Assembly: GCF_000143415.4 (NCBI RefSeq)
Contig: NW_003314397.1
Location: forward strand, 64,034 to 128,033
Source: Selaginella moellendorffii
Lineage: Eukaryota > Streptophyta > Lycopodiopsida > Selaginellales > Selaginellaceae
Direction: 5' to 3'
DNA length: 64,000 nucleotides
Of this stretch, positions 56,801 through 64,000 are shown piece after piece; positions within the stretch are counted from its first letter, which is position 1, and each line of letters starts with the position of its first letter. The translations under genes were made by a program, and so were the position numbers. The notes below the pieces were generated by a model. The model searched no databases. It saw nothing but the letters and a program-made list of their open reading frames with translations, and had not been told where the DNA came from.

Positions 56801-57937
56801 TCCCTGCGCTCAAACACTTCCCGATCACACCTGCGATCTCTAGCATCGTAGCTCTCTCTACTCTCGGAGCGATTTCCCCAGTCCCGATGATCCCTGCTAC
56901 CGCGTGAAGCACACCAATCACCCCGACGCTCGAAGCCATTCCTAGTACCAAATCTGTGAGGCCCCCTATCGTAAACCGCTGAACGCTCGTACGAAGAGCT
57001 CTTGTACTCTAAGCCCGGCTTCACATCGTTTCTATAGTAGTTATCTTTGCGGATGTTCCCCTGGATCGTCACACACCTCCGGCTGTCATTGTATCTCCGG
57101 CTTCTCGAATCATGGTCCGCGTAACCATTTCCATAGCTGCTCGAAGAAGAGATCATAGAGGCCCTCCGAGAACCGATGGTGTGTCTCTCGTCAAGATCAT
57201 TGTCTTGACAATAAGCTAAATCGTTCCCGGACTCCGATTGAGCTCCCTGCTTGGTGGGCGATGGATCCCATCGAGTTTTCCTGCCACCCCGCCCCTTATC
57301 TTCCTTGTCTTGATGCAGCGGGAGAGCGTTTTCCAGCTCCCTGTCTGAGCGGGAAAAATGGTTTGACTCGCCCAGGTGAGAATCCATGCCGGAGCCGCGA
57401 GAAAATTCTTCCTGGTGCTCTCTAGCGTCCAGTGAGCGAGTGGGCTCGTCTACTTGGTTGGCATTCTGGAAATTGAGATCCAGGGGAGCGCCCGGAGATC
57501 CAGGGGGTCGATCTGGGCTCGACACCATAGTCACTTCCTCCTCCTCAATTTCATACTGGTGTACCAAATCTCGCGACAAGCTTGGTAGCACTGAAGAACA
57601 AAAGGGAAAGAAAGAAAATTGCAAAAAATTAGTCAATTGAGACACTGGGGAGAAAGAACGCGAGCTTCGTCCTAGGGTTGAGGAGGAGAAATCGAAGCAA
57701 AAAGAAAGAGGGGCTCATGCCAGCTCAACCCGCAATCGACCATGCAGCAAACGATGGACGAGAAAATCCCACTCCACAAGCCAGGAATCACAGCTCAGGC
57801 AAGATCACGCTAGGTCTTCCACCCCGCGGGGCATGGACAGACGGGAAAAACCCCAGCCCAGTTCCCTGTGCCAGAATCAGCCACACAAACAAGAAGAAAG
57901 CACGAAATTTGGGCAGCGGAACCTCACCCTCGCCCAT
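50829..57937 (-). CDS. ATXR3: ATXR3/SDG2-like SET-domain histone H3K4 methyltransferase
   Basis: Predicted nuclear enzyme methylating histone H3 lysine 4. Seventeen exons join in frame (57937-57928, 57590-56085, 55914-54751, 54696-54281, 54228-53329, 53275-53081, 53024-52953, 52901-52791, 52740-52640, 52588-52489, 52430-52167, 52120-52001, 51941-51888, 51819-51575, 51528-51420, 51365-51072, 51005-50829) to 1945 aa. The N-terminus is Arg/Ser-rich and disordered. Two GYF-like modules lie near residues 384-430 (WVYINKNGDTQGP) and 731-780 (WFYKDGGGRERGPYSF). SET spans about 1398-1525 with RICHSCRPNCEAK and GEELTFDYNS, and the Cys-rich post-SET (CLCGSQCCRG) follows. The long C-terminal part (HDAAADLVQMYAYTQC, GSPMLDAVQ, MMHWLKTRP) is the hallmark of this subfamily. 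Arabidopsis ATXR3 is longer, about 2300 aa. If the 10-nt first exon is wrong, translation could start at 57528. Confidence 0.92.
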
Positions 57938-58406
57938 TGCCGTAGCTGCGCGCCGTGCATCGCTGCTGATTGCGCTCCCCCGACCTAAGCGCAGCAGGAA
58001 AAAAGCGCCATAGCCGCGAAGATTACGAGCGCGCGGAGGGATTGCAGAGCTGCCCGACGATCCTGCTGCTTGGCGCTGTGGCTATGGCGGCTCCTCCTCC
58101 GCCCCTCCCCAAAGATCTGTCACACACGATTGATGACGCTAGCGTTGGCCCTAACCCTGTGAAGCTTCAGGGGTTAGGGCTGCGCAGTATAAGCCTATCG
58201 TTAAAAAGAAGAAATAAAACTAAAGGAAAAACTGGAACCTTTTACCAAAGTTTACTGTTATCTACTTGCCAAACGTGGAACTTTTAAATTCGTTGCCGTA
58301 CATTTCACCGTAGAAGCTACGGAATCTTGCCCTAACCCTACCTTTGGCGATGGCGCTTAAAGCGAGATGACGCTCGCTGGTTCTTTGCTCCTCCAGCGGC
58401 GGCGCA
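57938..58406. promoter_or_regulatory. Bidirectional promoter region between ATXR3-like and CCCH genes
   Basis: About 470 bp separates the two divergent starts. It contains two telomere-box-like CCCTAACCCT motifs (58151 and 58333), a feature common in promoters of plant housekeeping genes. No gene is supported inside. Confidence 0.55.
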
Positions 58407-59574
58407 ATGAGCAAGAGGCAGCGCAGTAGAAGCCGCTCCCCTGGACGGCGCCGAAGGGATCGCAGCAGATCGCCCAAGCGATTGAGGTAAGATTGGAGCT
58501 AGCTCGCCCATCCCAATCGCTTATCTCAGTGTACTTTCATCTTCCAGCCGGTCTCCACCGCCGCGGATCCATGGCAAGAAGCAGAAGATCTGTGTGGATT
58601 ACGCCAGGGGGAATTGCTTCAGAGGGAATGAGTGCTGGTTTCTCCACGACGAGTTTGAGGACAGATACCAGCGGAGGAGCTACAGCCACAGTAAGCGCGA
58701 CTCGAGCTTCTATCCCAGGGGACGGGATGTGAATGGGAAATCGAGGAGCCGGGAGCTGGAGGACGATTACAGGCACAATGGATACTCTCGTAGGGAACGG
58801 GAGGAGAGTCCCAGTCACAGGAGATACTCTAGGCGAGATAGTCCCAGTCCCAGGCCATCGACTGAGCGTGTCGAGGAGCAGCATAGAGTGGTGGAAACGC
58901 ATCAAGGGCATAGAGTGGTGGAAACGCATCAAGAGCGTAGAGTGGTGGAAACGAATCAACAGCATGGAGTGGTGGAAGCTTACGACAGAATGGTGGTGGA
59001 AACATGCCAAGAAGAGCACGCACAAATCGAGACACAGGAGCATCAGGATTCGGCTTTACCAGATCACGCTGGGTGTGAAGTAGCTGCAGTGGCTGTGGCT
59101 GCCAGAGATAACACTCGAGATGAAGCTCGAAATGAAGCTCTTTCCAAGCCACTTCCAGAGGTTGAGCGTGACTTGGAGATGTTTGGAGCGCCGGAGTTTT
59201 CTCTCGAGCTACAAAAGACGCAAAGTCACAGCCCGAGTGATGATCGGAAGAAGATGATGGACAGGGAGATGAGGTCCTTGAAGGTGCTGAGGAACGCGAT
59301 CACAGACTTCGTCAAGGAGTCGCTCAAGCCGGCTTGGAAGGAAGGCCACCTGAGCAAAGTCGCGTTCAAGACAATCGCGCAAAAGGCCGTGGACAAAGTC
59401 ATGGGAACGTTGCAGGGTCACGAAATCCCAAAGGGCCAGGCCAAGATCGAGCAGTTCATGGATTCCTCCCACGCAAAGATCACCAAGCTCGTCAAGGTAC
59501 CGAGACTCTCATTCGTTTCAATTCATCCTTGTTCTCTTTTTGTGCAGGGATACTTGGACAAGTATGTGTCGTGA
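58407..59574 (+). CDS. CCCH zinc-finger protein with C-terminal SRI-like domain
   Basis: Exons 58407-58486, 58548-59496 and 59548-59574 give 351 aa. The Arg/Ser-rich N-terminus (MSKRQRSRSRSPGRRRR) suggests a splicing-linked nuclear protein. A single CCCH finger follows (ICVDYARGNCFRGNECWFLH, Cys-x8-Cys-x5-Cys-x3-His). The middle is low-complexity with a 9-residue repeat (VVETHQ units). The C-terminal ~90 residues (AITDFVKESLKPAWKEGHLSK to ITKLVKGYLDKY) match the C-terminal domain of plant CCCH proteins like Arabidopsis C3H38/C3H55, related to SRI-type domains. It is head to head with the ATXR3-like gene. The last exon is only 27 nt. Confidence 0.85.
58882..58980 (+). repeat. 27-bp coding minisatellite in the CCCH gene
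   Basis: About three and a half copies of a unit of the type CATAGAGTGGTGGAAACGCATCAAGGG, encoding (H/R)RVVETHQ(G/E). The frame is kept because 27 is divisible by three. Confidence 0.85.
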
Positions 59575-59765
59575 TGTTTTGACAATGGTTGGAAGCCTGA
59601 AGATTGATTTCTCAACAGATTGTACTATGTAAGTCTATAAGTATCAATAGCTAACATTTAAGGTGCGCGCACTGGTTCTTCTACTTCTGTGTTCTTCAAT
59701 TTCTCTATGGTATTTCTTTCGATCTAACAAAAAAAATCGGTTTTTGATGAGCCAGCTCTAGGTGG

Positions 59766-61911
59766 TCACTCGAGCAAGATATTGGCCATGAGGATATAAG
59801 GTCCGGGGTTCTCGGGGTGTGCCTCAAACGCGCTCCACGCCGCTCGGAGACCACACTGGATATCACTGTGGATCCGAGCGCCGCCAAGCAGCGCTCCCCA
59901 GGTGGTATCATCGGGAAGATATGGCATGCTCTGGATAAGCTCCTCGGCCTGTGGGAGCTGCCCGGCTCGAGCCAGCAAATCCACCATGGAGCAGTAGATC
60001 TCAAAGTGTGGATCTACGCATCGATCTTCCAGCATGTACAAGAAGCACTGGCGGCCTTCTTCGACGAGCCCGACGTGCCGGCAAGCGCTCAGGATGTTCA
60101 CGCAGGTGGCCTCGTCGGGTGGAATTCCCAGGAGCTCCATCGGTTTGAGCAGCTCCAGTGCTACCTTGCCATGCCCGTTTCGAGCATACGCGGTCGCCAT
60201 CTCGGCCCAGGACTTGACGTCCGGGTGTGGGATCCTTGCGAGAAGATCCCGGGCTTCGCCCAAATGCCCGCTCTGGGCAAATGCTGCCACCACCGCGGTC
60301 CAGGCGATCCAATTGCGCTCCGGCTCGGCGGGGAGGAGAGCCGGATCCCATCCAGCCGCGTCCACAGGTATGATTTCTGCCACTGCCGCTGGGAGGAGAT
60401 GGCGCCCATGGGAATCGCTCGATCCCACTCCGCTGCGGTGACAGTAGGGGGCCGCGTCTACGTCGCTGGCGGCACGTCCGCCGAGGGGCGACGAGGCCGC
60501 TCTGGGCGAATCCGGCTGCGATGCTCGTCCAGGAGATTACATTCCTCTGGGGCATCCGATCGAAGGCGGTGCTTGCCTCGTCCATCAGCCCCGCCTGGGC
60601 GAAGCTCGAGATCATCGCGTTCCAGGAGACGAGATTGGCCTGGGGCATGGAATCGAAGACGGCCTTGGCGGCGACGGCGTCTCCGACGAGCCCGTGCACG
60701 GTGATCATGGCGTTCCAGGAGATCACATCGAGCTGTGGCGCGCGAGAGATCGCGGCGATGGCGTCGTCGACCTGGCGAGATTGGGCGTAGGCGGCGATGA
60801 GCGCGTTCCAGGAGACGATGTTGCGAGAGGGCATCGAGTGGAAGAAGGATTGGGCATCGTCGACGCGACCGCTCTGGGAGAAGACTGTAATCATCGCGTT
60901 CCAGGCGATGGAATCCCATTTGGGCATAAGAGAGAACATCTCGACCGCTCGATTCAAATCTCCCGCCGTCGCCAGGCCTTCGATTATGGCCGTCCAGGAC
61001 ACCACGCTCCTTTCCGCCGCGGAATCAAATATCGCCATCGCATCGTCCACGTGCCCCTCTTCCGCAAAACAACGAATCATGGCCGTCCACGACACCACAT
61101 CGTGCTAGAACACGTTGCGCGCCCTCATCCCCCTCTCGGCATTCGCGACGACAATCACAGTCTAGGGGCGCTCGGGCATCCCATCGAAGATCCTCTTGGC
61201 CTCGCGATTCTCCCCGCGCTCGACGTGTACTGTGATCATCGCATTCCAGGAGACGACGTCGTGCTGCGGCATCCGCCAGAACATCGCGCGCGCATCGTCA
61301 AGATTTCCTCTCTTGGCGTAGCCAGCGACCATCGCGTTCCAGATCACGATGTTTTGCTGGGGAATCGAGTCGAATATCGCCTTGGCATCGTGGATCCGGC
61401 CGTGGCGAGTGTAGAGCGTGATCATCGTGGTTCCAAGGTGCACATCCCACTGCGGCATGCTCTTCTTGATCTTCTTGGCCTCCGCCACATCCCCTCTCCG
61501 AGCATAGGCAGCCGCCAAGGAATTCCAGGTGACCGCATTGCGCTCGGCCATGGCATCGAAGATCCGCCGCGCCTCCTCGACCTCGCCATTCTCGACATAG
61601 GCCTGGATCATCAGATTCCCGGAGAAGGAATTGGGGCAAGGGATGGAGTCGTGCACGGATCGCGCGTCGCGGGGGCTGCGGCACTTGCCATACATCTCCA
61701 CGAGCAGATTGGCGAGGTACAAGCTCTGGGCATGGATGCTGCTGCCGCGGATTCGAGCATGCAATCGCCGCCCCCCACACAGGTCGCGGTTCCTCCCGCA
61801 TTCGCGGACGAGCTCGCCGAGATTCTTCTCCTCAACTCCAGCAGCATCGTCTCTCATCGGCAAATGCCCGACTATGGCATCGCATTCTCCGCGCGTGACA
61901 GTTACATTCAT
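59766..61911 (-). pseudogene. PPR gene, disrupted
   Basis: From ATG 61911 the frame carries S-type PPR motifs (ANLLVEMYGKC, RNAVTWNSLAAAYARRG, HDVVSWNAMITV). In-frame TAG codons occur at 61162-61164 and about 61108-61110, inside a degenerate motif. The same frame resumes (HDVVSWTAMIRCF) to about 60492. There a foreign ~165-bp segment replaces part of a motif and the PPR continues in another frame from about 60320 (RNWIAWTAVVAAFAQ) to the stop at 59766. The C-terminal motifs (DEATCVNILSACRHVGLVEEG, MVDLLARAGQLPQAE) lead to LMANILLE without a DYW domain. It cannot produce a full protein. Confidence 0.82.
60325..60490 (+). pseudogene. Kelch-repeat gene fragment inside the PPR pseudogene
   Basis: On the plus strand, antisense to the PPR gene, the frame reads VHRYDFCHCRWEEMAPM and then RSHSAAVTVGGRVYVAGG. 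This is a textbook Kelch repeat (W-x-x-M-x-P-M, R-x-x-H, G-G-R-x-Y-V-x-G-G). It is bounded on both sides by PPR coding sequence in the opposite strand. It has no start, stop or splice context of its own and is best explained as filler DNA captured from a Kelch gene. Confidence 0.8.
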
Positions 61912-62039
61912 CGACTCAGGCTAGCTAGAACAAGGGAGATCTGTGAGGAGTTCCTTTGCGGTGGCTTCTGGGCGATGGAGAGGAGACAAGCACTAGGCTT
62001 TTACAAGGCGTGGGTGTGGGTGTGGCGGCCATCTCCGAC

Positions 62040-62290
62040 GAGAGCACGGAGTTTGGAGAGGGTGGAACTAGAGTTACTGGTGGGGGATGTTGGTGGCGAG
62101 TAGTAGTGGTGGTGGCGGTGGTGGTACTGGGCTCTCGATCTCTCACAACTATCTGGAGCTTGGTCTTCTTGAAGCCCAGTATCCGAGGAGGAAGAACTTC
62201 TTCGCCTGAGAAGATTGACGGTGGTGGTGGTGGTGGTGGCGGCATTCTTATTCTGGTGGTGGTGGTGGTGGTGATGGTCGCTCGTCGCCA
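62040..62290. repeat. Trinucleotide-rich low-complexity tract (GGT/ACC)
   Basis: Several (GGT)n/(GTG)n runs, on the minus strand read as His-, Thr- or Pro-rich frames. Two overlapping minus-strand ORFs here are open only because of this composition, and neither shows a recognisable domain. It lies between the PPR pseudogene and the F-x-x-W gene. Confidence 0.6.
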
Positions 62291-62344
62291 TGGATGGTGA
62301 TGGAGCTGGATTGAGTTCTTCGCGGTCTTCCAGCGATCCAGTGG

Positions 62345-63137
62345 GGGATGACTTACCTGGAGAAGGCCCTTCAGCTGCAATGCTACTGCATTATGTCCCA
62401 CACGAGCACTTGGAACACTTCCTGATGAACTATGAGGAGAATTCCAACGAAGCTCCGCTGCAAAAATAAAAATAGAAATAAGCTTTCACAAAGAATTAAC
62501 TCGAGCTTTTTTACTGCTCACCATCAAGAAAACCGGACGTCCATGAAGGGTGTTCTAGCTGCAGCAGCAATTATATTACGGTTCATCAGCGCCTTTTCTC
62601 GCTCCAAGCTTTTGATTATCTTTGTCATTTCGGCCTGCATAATTCCCGCGTCTTGAAGGTCCTGTTGTGAAAGAACTGAGCTTGCAAAACTCTAGCGTCT
62701 TTTAACACTGACTCCTTCCTGACGAGACAAACTCTGCCATTAAATCGAATGAAACCATGAACAGCTTCACTAACCTGAACTCTGCCATAAAAATCAACCA
62801 TCGGTAGAACATACTCTTCAGCAGTGATCTCTCCAGCATAATATGAAGATGTTGTCTGTGAGATTTCTGCCTTTTGGACATTAAGAGCCAGGCTTTAAAG
62901 ACCTCTGACCTGCAAAACAAGAAAAAAGTTGCCTCAATTCTCCGAACAAAATGAATGATAATTACCTCAGCTTGGCAGATTGTCGAAAACGGAAACGCAA
63001 CAGCAAGCGATCTTCAGTCAACCGCACTTTCCAGCCACTGAACGCATTCTGATGAAGATCTAAACACCGCGATTCCTGAGCTTCAGATCTCTAGTTGTTC
63101 CTTTTGCTCCTGCTGCTGCCGCTCATGTGTTCCTAAC
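62345..63137 (-). CDS. Exons of an unrecognised gene with F-x-x-W helical repeats (partial model)
   Basis: Minus-strand segments with good splice borders are visible. One encodes NAFSGWKVRLTEDRLLLRFRFR ending before GTAATTATC; another, SEVFKAWLLMSKRQKSHRQ to SMFYRWLIFMAEFR, lies between TTTTGCAG and GTTAGTG. A coiled-coil stretch (AEMTKIIKSLEREKALMNRN) follows, then ELRWNSPHSSSGSV to LKGLLQ before GTAAGTC at about 62355. The (A/V/M)-F-x-x-W spacing of about 30 residues resembles Sfi1-type centrin-binding repeats. The frame upstream of AFSGW leads to an ATG (about 63133) but contains a TAG at codon 12, so start and integrity are unresolved. Confidence 0.45.
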
Positions 63138-63609
63138 CAAACCCTAATTAAAAAATCAAATGAGAATATCTATTAGATATCAACTGCTATTGTACAAATT
63201 ATGTGTAGTACCGACCATCCAACAACATTAACAACACTGATGCTAAGTGGTGGTAGAATTAAAAATGTTATATGACTTTGGTAAATCACCATAAATTATC
63301 ATGGTAAATCACCATAAGATAAAAGGTGAAATCCCCGTGCGTTACACTAATTTCTAATACACAGGATAGGTTCTTGTGTTCTCCTTCGCAACTTTACATT
63401 TTCTGCAATCGGAAAGCCTGCTTCTGGAGTAGAGCAGCAATCTGGCGGCGGATTTGACATTGTGACTGATCACAAACTCCTTGGACGCATAGCCGCAGTG
63501 AAATTCGAGCTGAGAAGCCGCCATAGCCATGCCCAGGGCTTTTTGTTCGTGTGTTCAGAATTCAATGGTTACAGTCAGATCAACGGTCAGATCTACACTA
63601 AGGACATAT
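63138..63609. other. Intergenic or intronic stretch, no supported gene
   Basis: AT-rich; holds two tandem copies of ATGGTAAATCACCATAA-like sequence at about 63280-63320, itself partly palindromic. No coding frame is convincing. Confidence 0.5.
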
Positions 63610-64000
63610 CTACGCGGTGTCGTCGTCAACGCCCTCAGAGAAGTTGACACAGTCCTTGTGGTGAAATACTGCAACTTCACAATCTCGGTGTGAGCAGACA
63701 ACCACAGCACCTTCATCCACTCCTTGCCGACATAGGCAGATATCTTCATTTGTTGCATTTTTAACAATCGAAACATTAAAACCGCACGAAACACATACCA
63801 CGAGATGGCGGTGCCTCTACCAAATTCAGTGAAACAATTTGTTGCTGTAGCTCGAAAAGGCTGAGCTCAAAATGAAAATCTTGATCAAGCCCTGCAATGT
63901 CAAGAAAAAAAAATTCAAATAAAAGCCAAAACATAGAAATATACCTGTCGGATATCCTCGCATAATTTTGTGCAAAGGAATTCTTTGCACAAAATCTTCT
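63610..64000 (-). CDS. PHD-finger-like gene, partial at the window edge
   Basis: On the minus strand an exon entering from the right edge (EDFVQRIPLHKIMRGYPT, before GTATATTTC) is followed by LDQDFHFELSLFELQQQIVS up to APPSR. A possible ~57-bp intron (GTATGTG...AATGAAG) then joins DICLCRQGVDEG and VVVCSHRDCEVAVFHHKDC. The Cys/His spacing (C-x-C, C-x4-C, H-x3-C) resembles a PHD or related zinc-binding finger. The final Cys pair was not located with certainty, and the frame ends in TAG at 63610-63612 unless spliced earlier. Low confidence in exon ends. Confidence 0.4.

Noticed and set aside
57970-58287. Plus-strand 105-codon ORF in the shared promoter of the ATXR3-like and CCCH genes
   Set aside because: No domain, low-complexity, and it overlaps promoter-type telomere-box motifs.
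61925-62401. Minus-strand ORFs rich in Thr, Pro and His upstream of the PPR pseudogene
   Set aside because: Driven by GGT/ACC repeats; the only coding-like part is the short exon ending before GTAAGTC near 62355.

Overview
The window looks like nuclear DNA of a land plant, most likely a lycophyte such as Selaginella (inference). The evidence is plant-type UDP-glycosyltransferases (UGTs) with the PSPG box, arrays of short PPR motifs, an ATXR3/SDG2-type SET protein, a DUF2921-like membrane protein, Ty3/gypsy elements and many 47-90 bp GT-AG introns. No bacterial, organellar or CRISPR features were seen.

Positions 1-19.6 kb hold a UGT cluster built by a segmental tandem duplication of about 9.2 kb. 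Unit A (1 to about 9183) carries UGT1, the chimeric pseudogene UGT2, a truncated PPR gene joined to an LTR fragment, and UGT3. Unit B (from 9184) carries UGT4, UGT5, a 940-aa PPR gene and UGT6, which is inverted relative to UGT3. A 1.04-kb TIR element sits in unit B, and unit A preserves its empty site.

Positions 19.9-22.5 kb hold a broken DUF2921-type gene. Positions 22.8-37.2 kb are a nested retrotransposon. An old Ty3/gypsy element with 175-bp LTRs contains a 1.9-kb reverse-oriented solo LTR (TSD TTTAG) and a complete 7.4-kb chromodomain gypsy element (TSD ATCGG). The inner element has two intron-like insertions in its integrase region.

Positions 37.9-50.5 kb hold a duplicated module and the most interesting part of the window. 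Two 1.2-kDa-scale TPR-CHAT protease-like genes (1223 and 1229 aa, catalytic His and Cys kept) each converge tail to tail on a 336-aa gene whose N-terminus resembles a HeLo/SesA-type helical bundle. The right-hand copy of that gene is divergent from a kinase-fold gene carrying a 1-bp frameshift. Remnants of the kinase gene and of DUF2921 lie before each CHAT gene, so the repeating unit was probably kinase, CHAT, helical-bundle gene.

Positions 50.8-59.6 kb hold conserved housekeeping genes: an ATXR3-like H3K4 methyltransferase (17 coding exons reconstructed, 1945 codons in frame) head to head with a CCCH zinc-finger/SRI-like gene. Positions 59.7-61.9 kb are a dead PPR gene interrupted by an antisense Kelch-repeat fragment. 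The right end holds exons of two further minus-strand genes, one with F-x-x-W repeats and one PHD-like and cut by the window edge.
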